DNA from: Cryobacterium tagatosivorans
GTDB lineage: Bacteria > Actinomycetota > Actinomycetes > Actinomycetales > Microbacteriaceae
Assembly (NCBI RefSeq): GCF_004402215.1
Contig: NZ_SOEZ01000007.1
Coordinates: forward strand, 62,001 to 126,000
Direction: 5' to 3'
DNA length: 64,000 nucleotides
The translations under genes and the position numbers were made by a program. Below are positions 43,463 through 52,454 of the stretch, piece after piece. How positions within the stretch are numbered: the stretch's first letter is position 1; each line of letters begins with the position of its first letter. The notes beneath the pieces are model-generated. The model did no database searches. It had not been told where the DNA came from and saw only the letters and a program-made list of their open reading frames with translations.

Positions 43463-44479
43463 ATGACGCGGTTCGTCCTGTACCGGGTGGCACAATCACT
43501 GTTCGTCGTCGTGGGTGTCGTCCTGCTGACGTTCGTGATCGTGCGCCTGGTACCCGGCGATCCGGCCGTCGGCTATGCGGGCTCCCGGGCGACCCCCGGG
43601 CAGCTAGCCGCGGCCCGCGAGAAACTGGGGCTCGACGGTTCGGTGTTCACCCAACTGCAGCACTACATCGCCGATCTGCTGAACGGAGATCTCGGAGTAA
43701 GCATCCACACCCGTCAGACGGTGGTCGCCGACCTGACGCATTTCGTGCCGGCGTCGATCGAGCTGGTGTTGTTCGCCATGGTGATCGCGGTGCCCGTCGG
43801 ATTCGCCATCGGCCGGTTCGCGGCGAGGCACCACGGTAAGGCCGCCGACATCGTCATGCGGATCATGACCGTGCTCGCCGTGTCGTTCCCGGCGTTCTGG
43901 CTTGGGCTCATTCTGCAGACGACGTTCGCGAGTACCCTCGGCTGGTTTCCCATCGCCGGCGAATACACCTCGTCGCTCGACGGGACCTCGCCGCTGCATG
44001 TCTGGACGAACCTGACCCTCGTCGACGCCGCGATAACGGGCAACGGGCCCGTCTTCCTGAGCACCCTCCAGCACTTGGTGCTTCCGGGGCTCGTTGTCGC
44101 CGCATACCCCGTCGGCGCGATCGCGCAGCTGACGAGGGCAGGCCTGACCGAAGAGCTCGGGCAGGACCACATCCGCACCGTCCGCGCGCTCGGCTTTTCG
44201 TCGCGGGAGGTGATCGGCAGGTTCGCGATGCGGCCGGTGCTGTCGCCCATCCTCACTCTAATCGCGCTGGTCTTCGCGTACTCACTGGTCAATGCGTTCA
44301 TCGTCGAATCCATCTTCAACTGGCCCGGTGTCGGCCGGTATACGACGGAGGCGATCCAATCGCTCGACACACCGGCGATCGCAGGCGTCACTCTGGTCGT
44401 CGCGATCATCTACGTGCTCATTAACCTGGTCGTCGACATCGCCCAGGCCTTCATCGATCCGCGGGTGCGTGTGCAATGA
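43463..44479 (+). CDS. Dipeptide-type ABC transporter permease (DppB), second transporter
   Basis: 338 residues. It has the DppB start (TRFVLYRVAQSLFVVVGVVLLTFVIVRLVPGDPAVGYAG), six membrane helices and the EAA loop HIRTVRALGFSSREVIGRFAMRPVL. It opens a four-gene, overlapping B-C-D-F set. No substrate-binding protein gene is present upstream: the place normally held by it is occupied by the kdpE remnant only 3 bp away. The frame is intact. With the truncated hydantoinase/oxoprolinase gene downstream, a role in importing peptide, hydantoin or 5-oxoproline-like compounds is likely for the original locus. Confidence 0.88.
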   Translation: MTRFVLYRVAQSLFVVVGVVLLTFVIVRLVPGDPAVGYAGSRATPGQLAAAREKLGLDGSVFTQLQHYIADLLNGDLGVSIHTRQTVVADLTHFVPASIELVLFAMVIAVPVGFAIGRFAARHHGKAADIVMRIMTVLAVSFPAFWLGLILQTTFASTLGWFPIAGEYTSSLDGTSPLHVWTNLTLVDAAITGNGPVFLSTLQHLVLPGLVVAAYPVGAIAQLTRAGLTEELGQDHIRTVRALGFSSREVIGRFAMRPVLSPILTLIALVFAYSLVNAFIVESIFNWPGVGRYTTEAIQSLDTPAIAGVTLVVAIIYVLINLVVDIAQAFIDPRVRVQ

Positions 44480-45357
44480 CCGTCTCCCCCCCACTCACCT
44501 CGCGCATCCCCTCGTGGATCAACCCGTCACGCCTGATGCCTCGCGATGTGCTCTCCGTCGTCTTCATCGTCGTGCTCGGAATTCTCGTGCTCGCCGCTCT
44601 GTTCGCGCCGTGGTTGACGCCGTACCCGGCCGACGCCAACGGCGCCACGCATCCGCTCCAGTCGTTGCACGCGCCGAGCGCGCAACACTGGTTCGGAACG
44701 GATGGGGTCGGCCGCGATATTTTGACCCGTGTCGTGTTCGGAGCGCGCACGTCGTTGATCGTCGTAATAGCGGTCCTCCTGTTCTCGATCGTCTTCGGCA
44801 CCCTCACCGGCGTCATCGCCGGCTATGCCGGCGGAGTCGTCCGTGACGTGATCATGAGGATCACCGACATCTTCCTGGCTTTCCCGGCGCTGCTGCTGGC
44901 ACTGGCGCTCGCACTCGTGCTGCCCCGCGGCATCCCCACCCTCATCATTTGTGTCGCGATCACCTGGTGGCCCTGGTACACGAGGTTGGCTGCATCCGTC
45001 GCGGCGTCGATCAGTCGGCGCGGCTACGTGGATTCAGCAAGGACCCTCGGAGTCTCCGCGCAGCGAATCGTTCTCCGCCACGTTCTCCCGAACTCACTGA
45101 CCCCCGTCATCGTGCAGGCGTCGCTGGATGCCGGCGGCATCATCCTCGTGGTCGCCACCCTCTCGTACCTCGGATTGGGTGTCTCCGAGCCGACACCGGA
45201 ATGGGGCCTCATGGTGCAGCAGGGTCAAGCGCTCATCACGACGAACTGGTGGGTCGTCACGTTCCCCGCCCTCGCGATCCTGATCACTGCGTTCAGCTTC
45301 AACATGCTCGGTGAAGGCCTGCGTGTCTCGCTCGACCCGAAGAAGGCCGGACGATGA
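44476..45357 (+). CDS. Dipeptide-type ABC transporter permease (DppC), second transporter
   Basis: 293 residues, ATGA overlap with the DppB gene. Contains HWFGTDGVGRDILTRVVFGARTSLIV, ITDIFLAFPALLLALALALVL and the EAA loop YVDSARTLGVSAQRIVLRHVLPNS. Similar in plan to the permease at 25188, but the two operons are different lineages: gene order and protein sequences differ throughout. Intact, membrane-bound, dependent on the two ATPases that follow. Confidence 0.9.
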   Translation: MTVSPPLTSRIPSWINPSRLMPRDVLSVVFIVVLGILVLAALFAPWLTPYPADANGATHPLQSLHAPSAQHWFGTDGVGRDILTRVVFGARTSLIVVIAVLLFSIVFGTLTGVIAGYAGGVVRDVIMRITDIFLAFPALLLALALALVLPRGIPTLIICVAITWWPWYTRLAASVAASISRRGYVDSARTLGVSAQRIVLRHVLPNSLTPVIVQASLDAGGIILVVATLSYLGLGVSEPTPEWGLMVQQGQALITTNWWVVTFPALAILITAFSFNMLGEGLRVSLDPKKAGR

Positions 45358-46118
45358 CCACGCACCTGCTGACTGTGCGCGACCTGTCAGTGAGCTACGG
45401 CGACCGCCGGGTGTCGTTCGTGCCTGAGCTCACGGTGGGCGCGGGGGAGTGCGTCGCCATCGTCGGCGAGTCCGGGTCGGGAAAGACCTCGGCGCTGCTC
45501 GCCCTTCTCGGGCTGCATCCGGGCGCGCGCGTCAGCGGCGTCGTCGACATGTTCGGGACGGAGGATGTGCTCGCTGAGCGTTCGCGCTTGACGGGCTTGC
45601 TGGGCCGTCGCGTCGCGCTCATCTCCCAGAGCCCGATCTCGGCGCTGAACCCGACGATGCGACTTGGCCGATTCGCGGAGGTCGTGCTGCGAAAGCACGG
45701 CCGCTCCCGTGCGGAGGCCAGGGCCCAGATCACCGCCGCTCTGAGCGCGGTGTCGCTCGCCCCCGACATCCTGACGCGGTACCCGCACCAGGTTTCCGGC
45801 GGCCAGGCGCAACGCTTCGCGATCGCGCTCGCGGTCGAACTCATCGTCGCCGACGAGCCGACAAGCGCGCTCGACGTCACGGTGCAGGCCGAGATCGTCG
45901 CACTGCTCGCGTCCCTGCGCCGCGACCGCGGAATGGGGTTGCTCATCGTCAGCCACGACATCGCCCTCGTGTCGGGGCTCGCCGACCGCATCATCGTGAT
46001 GAAAGACGGCGAGGTCGTTGAAGCCGGGCCGACGCGCTCGGTGATCGGCAACCCGACGACGGATTACGCTCGAGCCCTGATCGGGGCCGTGCCGCAGATC
46101 GGTGGGAGTACCTCGTGA
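45354..46118 (+). CDS. ABC transporter ATPase (DppD-like), second transporter
   Basis: 254 residues, ATGA overlaps on both sides. Walker A IVGESGSGKTSALLALLG, Q-loop LISQSPISALNPTMRL, signature VSGGQAQRFAIALAV, Walker B LIVADEPTSALD, H-loop IVSHDIA. It lacks the C-terminal extension of long DppD proteins, so it is a compact version. Hydrolyses ATP to drive the channel formed by the two preceding permeases. Confidence 0.9.
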   Translation: MTTHLLTVRDLSVSYGDRRVSFVPELTVGAGECVAIVGESGSGKTSALLALLGLHPGARVSGVVDMFGTEDVLAERSRLTGLLGRRVALISQSPISALNPTMRLGRFAEVVLRKHGRSRAEARAQITAALSAVSLAPDILTRYPHQVSGGQAQRFAIALAVELIVADEPTSALDVTVQAEIVALLASLRRDRGMGLLIVSHDIALVSGLADRIIVMKDGEVVEAGPTRSVIGNPTTDYARALIGAVPQIGGSTS

Positions 46119-46882
46119 GCGAGAACGCGTCGACCCTGCTCGCCGTCACGAATGTGACGTTGGCCTACGGCAAGAAGGTCGTCGTCGACGACGTGAGCCT
46201 CACGGTGCCGGCAGGGCCGTTCGGGCTCGGCCTCATCGGCGAGAGCGGATCGGGTAAGACGACGATTGCGCGTGCCGTGCTCGGCCTCCTCCCCGTGCAC
46301 TCGGGCGAGATCTCCGTCGCCGGGATGAATGTGGCGCACTTGACGCGTCCGCAGCGCGCGGCGTACCGCAGCATCCTGCAGCCCGTGTTCCAGGACGGCA
46401 CGGAAGTGCTCGACCCACGGATGAGCGTGCGGGCCTCGATCCGCGAAGCACTGCGCGTCGTCGGGCGCGCGCAACACGACGACATCGTCGCTGACCTCCT
46501 CGTGGATGTCGGACTCCGGTCCGACGTGATGGCGCTGCACCCGCACCAGCTCTCCGGCGGCCAGCGTCAGCGCGTCGCGATCGCCCGCGCGTTGGCGACC
46601 GAACCACGCCTTCTCATTCTCGACGAGCCCACCAGCGCGCTCGATGTCACCGTGCAGGCACGCGTGCTCGATCTCTTCGAGAAGCTCCGGGCGGAACGCA
46701 ACCTGTCATTCTTGCTGATCACCCACAATCTGGCCATCGTGGATAGGCTCTGCGACGAGGCCGCGGTCATCTCCGCCGGGCGCATCGTCGAGCAGGGGCC
46801 GGCCGACGCCATCCTCGGCGACCCGCAGCACGACTACACGAAAAAGCTGATCGCATCGGTGCCGCTCCTCGAAAGCTCATGA
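46115..46882 (+). CDS. ABC transporter ATPase (DppF-like), second transporter
   Basis: 255 residues with Walker A LIGESGSGKTTIARAVLG, Q-loop PVFQDGTEVLDPRMSV, signature LSGGQRQRVAIARALA, Walker B LLILDEPTSALD and H-loop LITHNLA. The Q-loop carries an inserted GTEV relative to the usual PYASLDP. Last complete gene of the second transporter set; 55 bp further on the broken hyuA-type gene begins. Confidence 0.9.
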   Translation: MSENASTLLAVTNVTLAYGKKVVVDDVSLTVPAGPFGLGLIGESGSGKTTIARAVLGLLPVHSGEISVAGMNVAHLTRPQRAAYRSILQPVFQDGTEVLDPRMSVRASIREALRVVGRAQHDDIVADLLVDVGLRSDVMALHPHQLSGGQRQRVAIARALATEPRLLILDEPTSALDVTVQARVLDLFEKLRAERNLSFLLITHNLAIVDRLCDEAAVISAGRIVEQGPADAILGDPQHDYTKKLIASVPLLESS

Positions 46883-46937
46883 CCCGCATCCGTCTGTCTG
46901 TCGCACTCACCCCAGAGCAAGAAAGCCCAACATCACT

Positions 46938-47843
46938 ATGAGCTACCGCATCGCCATCGACGTCGGTGGAACCTTCACCGACGTCGTCGCTTTCGACAAT
47001 GACACCGCAGAGGTGTCGTTCCACAAGGTGGCAACGACACCGGATGACCCTGGACGCGGCATCATCGACGGCTTCGCGGCCGCCGGCGTGAGCGTCGATC
47101 AGATCACCCACTTCGTGCATGGGACGACGCTGGGACTCAACGCCCTCCTCACGCGCACGGGAGCACGCACCGGGATCGTCACGACCCGAGGTTTTCGCGA
47201 CGTCTACCTGCTGGGCCGCACCGATCGCCGGCCGATGTACGACTTCACCTACCGCAAGCCCGCGAGCCTCGTGCAGCGTTCCGACATCTTCGAGGTGCCG
47301 GAACGTCTCAACCACCGAGGAGACGTTCTGGTGGCATTCGACGAGAACGAAGCGCGCCGGGTGGCCGCTGAGATCGGCCGCTCCGGTGTCGCGGCAGTGG
47401 CGGTGTGCTTCTTACACTCCTACGCGAACCCCGCCCACGAGACGCTGATGGCCGCTGTGCTCGCCGAGGTGGCCCCACACGTCGACGTGACGATCTCCTC
47501 CGACCTGTCGCGGGAACTCCGTGAATACGAGCGCACGAGTACGGCCGTCATCGACGCATACATCAAGCCGCAGATCCACACCTACCTCGACCGGCTGCAG
47601 GCGACTCTCGCCGGCCAAGGTTTCCGCGGGCAGTTCCTCATGACCCGGTCAGGCGGTGGCGCCATGAGCGTGCGATCCCGGCCACGCGCCTGCGGGCCTG
47701 GGCAGCTGGGAGTTTCTGACGAGTTCGGTGATAGCCGCGAAAAAGCCCCGGCTTCACTACACCTGGGGGGAGGCGAGGAATCTGCCGGGGCCAATTCGTT
47801 TGGAGTGGGGACTCCGTCACCAACCGTACGGGGGATGGGCTGA
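46938..47843 (+). pseudogene. Hydantoinase/5-oxoprolinase subunit A (HyuA), 3'-truncated
   Basis: Residues 1-245 are an intact HyuA N-terminus: RIAIDVGGTFTDVVAFD (phosphate-binding), THFVHGTTLGLNALLTR, GIVTTRGFRDVYLLGR, FLHSYANPAHE, ISSDLSRELREYERTSTAVIDAYI, LMTRSGGGAMSV. After codon 245 (about 47672) similarity stops, and about 56 unrelated codons run to 47843. Full-length HyuA is about 650-700 residues, so nearly two-thirds and any hyuB gene are gone. The family hydrolyses hydantoins or 5-oxoproline with ATP. The break coincides with the start of mobile-element DNA carrying the relaxase region. Confidence 0.85.
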
Positions 47844-47885
47844 ATGCCGGTTGGGCGAACCCCGCGTGTCCACGAAAAGCCAGCA

Positions 47886-47905
47886 CACTGAGTATCCACT
47901 CAGTG
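47886..47905 (-). terminator. Perfect 8-bp hairpin downstream of the small accessory gene
   Basis: CACTGAGT-ATCC-ACTCAGTG forms a perfect stem with a 4-nt loop. Read on the minus strand it follows the gene ending at 47929 by about 24 bp and is followed by TGCTGGCTTTTCG. Likely terminator for that gene; a structural element of the transfer origin is an alternative. Confidence 0.55.
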
Positions 47906-47928
47906 GCAGTTGGATAGGGCAGGTGAGG

Positions 47929-48300
47929 CTAGGGCCGAGCATGAACCGGATGAGAGTTCGTGTCAGCCGGTGATGCTCGCGGGGGAGAGAGGACTGGCTC
48001 GGTTGGGGTGGTGAGTCCGCGCAGACGCTTCATTTCTTTGGGATCAAGATCAAGCAGATTGGCGACCTGACTTGCGTTCTCGCCGAGCGTGAAGAGGTAC
48101 TCCACGCTGTGCCCGATGGTGTTCTCGACGACGGCCAGTTGTGCGATGAGGGTGTCGCGTTCGTCACCGGCGGTGAAGAACTCGGCGAGGGTCACTTCGA
48201 TCTTGGCATCCCGCTCCGCGCGGACCTGATCAACCCGGGTGCGGGCGAGCCTCGCCCGCTCGCGGGCGTCCAGCTTCTTACCGGTCTGTTTCGTTGCCAT
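47929..48300 (-). CDS. Small conjugation accessory protein, divergent from relaxase
   Basis: 123 residues: a basic start (MATKQTGKKLDARERARLARTRVDQVRAERDAKIE), a helical region, then GENASQVANLLDLDPKEMKRLRGL, which looks like a helix-turn-helix/helical DNA-contact segment, and a Pro-rich tail. Small proteins of this type, with a KKLDARERARxAR start, sit divergently beside TraA-type relaxase genes on many actinobacterial plasmids. A role as relaxosome or regulatory protein at oriT is likely but inferred. Confidence 0.7.
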   Translation of the reverse strand: MATKQTGKKLDARERARLARTRVDQVRAERDAKIEVTLAEFFTAGDERDTLIAQLAVVENTIGHSVEYLFTLGENASQVANLLDLDPKEMKRLRGLTTPTEPVLSPPRASPADTNSHPVHARP

Positions 48301-48488
48301 CTCTCAGCTACCCCATGTATCCAGATTCAACTCGCACCGAACGATCCCGGCACCCCCAATTAATCACAAAACCAGCCATCCCCAAAACTCACCACAAAAG
48401 CCAGAGCAAAGTAGACACACCTCTTGCACTAATAGTGTCTGGACGGGATTGACCCGTTAACCTGTGTTGAGAGGGGGTGGTTTCGCCG
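48301..48488. promoter_or_regulatory. Divergent accessory/relaxase region, candidate oriT
   Basis: 188 bp between the accessory gene and traA, with lower GC than its surroundings. It includes CACTA-A-TAGTG (48427-48437), an outer AGACAC...GTGTCT pair around it, and the GTTAAC-containing motif at 48449. MobF relaxases usually nick next to an inverted repeat upstream of their own gene, so oriT plausibly lies here. The nick site cannot be fixed from sequence alone. Confidence 0.45.
48449..48463. promoter_or_regulatory. Shared motif TTGACCCGTTAACCT upstream of the relaxase gene
   Basis: Second copy of the 15-mer at 8634-8648 (one mismatch), 25 bp before the relaxase ATG. The two placements, each within 40 bp of the start of a conjugation-type gene, suggest joint control. 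Confidence 0.55.
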
Positions 48489-51400
48489 ATGATGACCGTG
48501 CATGTTCTTCACGCCGGTGATGGCTACACCTACCTGACCCGTCAGGTCGCAGCCGGGGATCATTCGGTGCGTCGCGGCGAAGACCTCACCGACTATTACA
48601 CCGCCGAGGGCAACCCGGTGGGAGAGTGGCTCGGCTCCGGGCTGGCGAACCTCGGCGTCTCCGGGAACGTCTCCGAAGAGCAGATGCAGGCCCTGTTCGG
48701 CGACGGGTTGCACCCGGACGCGGAGGCCGCGATCCGGGCTGCTGTCGCTGGGGGAGCGTCCCCGGAAGATGCTGTGCAGGCGTCCCGGTTGGGGCGCCGG
48801 TTCCCACGGATCCAGCCCAAACTGGACGGCTGGGACGACGCCGTCGCCGACGCCTACCAGGCATTCGAAGTGGAGAACGGGCGCAGCCCCGAGGTCGGAG
48901 TGGAGCGCGATCTGATCCGCTGGAACATCGCCGCCGCCCGTGTTGCCGCCACGCTGCAGCGTCCCGGCGCGGACGCGGAAGTAGCCACCCACCTGTCCCA
49001 CATGGGCAAAGCGGCCCGTCAACCTGTCGCCGGTTACGACCTGGTGTTCACCCCGGTGAAGAGCGTGTCCGTGCTCTGGGCCCTCGGTGACGAGGCCACC
49101 TCCCAGCAGGTCCGCGAGGCGCACAATGCGGCGTGGCAGGCCACGGTTGCGTGGCTGGAAACAGAAGCCGGCGTCACCCGGGTCGGTGCCGGCGGTGTCG
49201 CCCAAGTCGACACTCACGGGTTCGTCGCCACCGCGTTCGAGCACCGCGATTCCCGCACCGGAGACCCGAACCTGCACACCCACGTTGCCGTGTCCACGAA
49301 GGTGCAGGGCCTCGATGGGAAGTGGCGTTCGCTGGACGGGCGGGTGCTGCACGCGCTCGGCGTGGCCGCGTCCGAACGGTACAACACCCTCGTCGAACAA
49401 GAAGTCCGAAACCGCCTCGGCGTGGGCTTCGTGGATGAGTCCCGGGGGCGGAATAAGCGCAGCGTCCGGGAGATCGCTGGCATCAGCCGGGAGTTGCGGG
49501 ACTCGTTCTCGTCTCGTCGTGCGGCGATTGAAGACGCGTACGAAACCCTGGTCCAGGAGTACGTGGCCAAGCACGGGCACACCCCACCGAAGACGGTGCA
49601 GCTGAGCCTGGCGCAGCGCGCAACGTTGGAAACCCGTGAGGGCAAGAGTGCCCCGAAGAGCCTGTCCCGGCAGCGCGCCGAGTGGCGGCTGGCCGCGATC
49701 AAGATCATCGGTCAGGTCGCCGTCGACACGATCGGCGCCACGGTGCGGCAGCCCCTGCAGCTGTCGGTCCAGGATGAGATCCTCGCTGGCCTGAGCGTTG
49801 ACGAGTTGGCCGAGCGGGTGCTGAACACGGTCGAAGACAGCCGGGCCACCTGGCGCAGGTCGCACGTCGCCGCGGAGGCCCAGCGCATCGCCCGGGCGTT
49901 CGCGAACGTGCGCCCCGGCGTCGACGCCCAGCAGGTCGCCGACCAGGTCGCCCAGGCCGTGATGACCCGCGTGATCGGTGTCAGCGCCCCGGCACTCAAC
50001 CCGGTCCCGGAGCAGCTGCAACGCGAAGACGGCGAGTCCATCTATAGGGTTCACGGGACCGAGCGGTTCACGTCGACGCGGATCCTCGCGATCGAAGACA
50101 GCCTCATCGATGCAGCTCGCACCGTCGCCGGCTTCACCGTCGACCCGGCCACCTTCATCGCCACCGTCGAAGCGTTGAACGCGGCCAGCGCGTATCCGTT
50201 GGATGCGTCCCAGGTGGAGTTGGCCCGCCGCTTCGCTTCCGGGGGCCGGCTCCTCGAAGTCGGGATCGGCCCGGCCGGAACGGGTAAGACGACGGCCATG
50301 CGCGCGTTCGCCCGCGCCGTCGAAGCCGGCGGCGGCCGCGTTCTCGCACTCGCGCCGACCGCTGCCGCATCGACGGTCCTCGCCGAAGAAATCAAAGTGG
50401 AGGCGGAGACCGCGCACAAGCTCGTCGACGTCCACCGCCACGGGTCAGCCGAGCAGAGAGAGTCCGACCAGTACCGCATCGACAGCAACACAGTGCTCCT
50501 CATCGATGAGGCTGGCATGGCCTCCACCCCGCTGCTCGCCGACGTCCTTGAGCTTGCTCAGCAGCACGGGGCAACGATCCGGCTCCTGGGCGACCCGGCC
50601 CAGCTGGCCGCGGTCGAATCCGGGGGTGCCCTGCGCCTGATCGAGCAGCGCGTGGGCGCCAGCTACCTCGACCAGGTCCACCGCTTCATCGACACCGACG
50701 AAGCCGCCGCGTCCCTGCTCCTCCGCGACGGAGCGAGTGCGTCTCTCGACTTCTACGTCACCGCCGACCGCACCCGCGGCGGGATCCGGCAGAGCATGCT
50801 CGAAGAGATCTACGTGGCCTGGGCCGCCGACCGGGAAGGGAACCGGCACTCGATCATGGTTGCCGGAACCAACGACGAGGTCGCCGCGCTCAACGCGCGC
50901 GCCCGCCTGGACCTGGTCGGCCAGGGCGTCGTCGGGAAGAGCGGGGCGGTGCTGCACGACGGGAACAAGGCCGGCCTGAACGATGTGATCGTGACCCGGC
51001 AGAACGATCGGAAGCTGCGTTCCAACCAGGGCAAGGACTTCGTCGCCAACGGCGACCTCTGGACCGTCATCGACAATGAGGGTGGCGATCTCAAAGTGAA
51101 GAGCCTCCGGCACGGAGGAGTGCTCACCCTGCCCGCCGAGTACGTAGCCACGCACGTTGAGCTCGGCTACGCCGCGACCATCAACCGGGTCCAGGGCATG
51201 ACCGTGGACACCTCACACATCCTCGTCGACCCGCAATCCACCTCCCGCGAACAGCTCTACGTCGCAGCCACCCGGGGCCGCGAGTCCAACCGCATGTATG
51301 CCGTTGTCGAAGATACCCTCGAGGTCGACGCGCACGCCCCCGACCACCTCCGCACCAGCATCCTCGACGCCCTCACCACCGTCCTCGCCAGAGAAAGCGC

Positions 51401-52295
51401 GGAGCGGTCCGCGACCGAAGAAATCCAACAAGCCCAGGACGCCGCAGCCAGCCTGTCAACGCTGCTGCCGGCGTACGAGGACGCGCTCAGTCGCGTCTAC
51501 GACCCCAGCCAGCTTGAACGGATGGAAGTCGCAGTCAGGGACGTGCTCGACACGGAGATCGCCGACCGGGTCGTCCGAGACGAAGCGTGGACTCATCTCG
51601 CGAGCCGGCTCGCCGCGTACGAAGCCCACGGCGCCGACGTGCGCGCGCGGCTCACTGCAGCCGTCTGGGCTGAGGACACCGGGCCTGGCTCGACCGTCGA
51701 GTCGTTCGCGAAGATCTATCACCACCGCATCGGAGCTCCTGCAGGGACGGCAACGGAGACAGGACTTCCGAGCTGGGTCAGTCCCCCGCCTGCAGGAGTG
51801 GATGGAGATAATCGGGATACCCGCGCCTGGCTGCACACGCAGGCCGAGCTCATCCACGACCGGACCCAGGCGCTGGTTGATACGGCGACCGCGAACCCGG
51901 AGCCGTGGAGCGCGAAGATTCGCCCCGTCCCGGAGGACGCCTCCCTGCAGAAGGCGTGGCGGCGCGACCTCGGCAACGTGGTTGCCTTCCGCGACCTGAA
52001 CCAAATCAACGACACCGAGTCGCCTCTCGGCACTGTCCGCACCGACGACGACGCCTACACGGCGGCCGCCGCATCGCTCGAGCGTCTCCGTGCTGTTGAG
52101 GACAACGTTGCGACGGAGGCGCGTCGGCGCGTGGCCGGTCTCCGGCAGCGGCTGTCCGGGGACACCGATTTGGGAGGAGCCGTCGATGTGGCCGAGCGTG
52201 TGCGGCGCCTACGCGAGCGTCACCTGGAGGAGGAAAAGCCCGCCTCAAACGACGACCCAATTCAACGCGGCCCCGGCCACCGTCCGACAGTGTAG
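48489..52295 (+). CDS. traA: MobF relaxase-helicase (TraA/TrwC-like)
   Basis: 1268 residues from ATG 48489 (GTG 48477 and ATG 48492 are possible). The N-terminal TrwC-type relaxase domain has YYTAEGNPVGEW, PVAGYDLVFTPVKSVSVLWAL, and the His triad FEHRDSRTGDPNLHTHVAV (about residue 260). The middle is a RecD-like helicase: GPAGTGKTTAMRAF (Walker A, about 595), VLLIDEAGMAS (Walker B), LLGDPAQLAAVE. The C-terminal third is helical, with ATRGRES (motif VI) near 925. It nicks oriT, binds the strand covalently and unwinds it for transfer. No type IV secretion genes are in the window, so the element may rely on genes outside it or on a helper. Confidence 0.92.
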   Translation: MMTVHVLHAGDGYTYLTRQVAAGDHSVRRGEDLTDYYTAEGNPVGEWLGSGLANLGVSGNVSEEQMQALFGDGLHPDAEAAIRAAVAGGASPEDAVQASRLGRRFPRIQPKLDGWDDAVADAYQAFEVENGRSPEVGVERDLIRWNIAAARVAATLQRPGADAEVATHLSHMGKAARQPVAGYDLVFTPVKSVSVLWALGDEATSQQVREAHNAAWQATVAWLETEAGVTRVGAGGVAQVDTHGFVATAFEHRDSRTGDPNLHTHVAVSTKVQGLDGKWRSLDGRVLHALGVAASERYNTLVEQEVRNRLGVGFVDESRGRNKRSVREIAGISRELRDSFSSRRAAIEDAYETLVQEYVAKHGHTPPKTVQLSLAQRATLETREGKSAPKSLSRQRAEWRLAAIKIIGQVAVDTIGATVRQPLQLSVQDEILAGLSVDELAERVLNTVEDSRATWRRSHVAAEAQRIARAFANVRPGVDAQQVADQVAQAVMTRVIGVSAPALNPVPEQLQREDGESIYRVHGTERFTSTRILAIEDSLIDAARTVAGFTVDPATFIATVEALNAASAYPLDASQVELARRFASGGRLLEVGIGPAGTGKTTAMRAFARAVEAGGGRVLALAPTAAASTVLAEEIKVEAETAHKLVDVHRHGSAEQRESDQYRIDSNTVLLIDEAGMASTPLLADVLELAQQHGATIRLLGDPAQLAAVESGGALRLIEQRVGASYLDQVHRFIDTDEAAASLLLRDGASASLDFYVTADRTRGGIRQSMLEEIYVAWAADREGNRHSIMVAGTNDEVAALNARARLDLVGQGVVGKSGAVLHDGNKAGLNDVIVTRQNDRKLRSNQGKDFVANGDLWTVIDNEGGDLKVKSLRHGGVLTLPAEYVATHVELGYAATINRVQGMTVDTSHILVDPQSTSREQLYVAATRGRESNRMYAVVEDTLEVDAHAPDHLRTSILDALTTVLARESAERSATEEIQQAQDAAASLSTLLPAYEDALSRVYDPSQLERMEVAVRDVLDTEIADRVVRDEAWTHLASRLAAYEAHGADVRARLTAAVWAEDTGPGSTVESFAKIYHHRIGAPAGTATETGLPSWVSPPPAGVDGDNRDTRAWLHTQAELIHDRTQALVDTATANPEPWSAKIRPVPEDASLQKAWRRDLGNVVAFRDLNQINDTESPLGTVRTDDDAYTAAAASLERLRAVEDNVATEARRRVAGLRQRLSGDTDLGGAVDVAERVRRLRERHLEEEKPASNDDPIQRGPGHRPTV

Positions 52296-52454
52296 GTTCA
52301 TGGGGAGAACCGAGGGGGCAATACAAAGCCGGGCAGGGGAACTCGGAGTGTCCCTGAAGCCCGTGAATCAATCACCGTATGGAACGCAGAAGTAGGCAAT
52401 CGTCGTGGTCGCAACCCCCGTAGTATCCCCTTTCCCGAACCAGGGCACATAGTC

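Noticed and set aside
48429-50441. 670-codon open frame antisense to the relaxase
   Set aside because: Shadow of the relaxase gene. It would also run through the relaxase promoter and has no recognisable domain.
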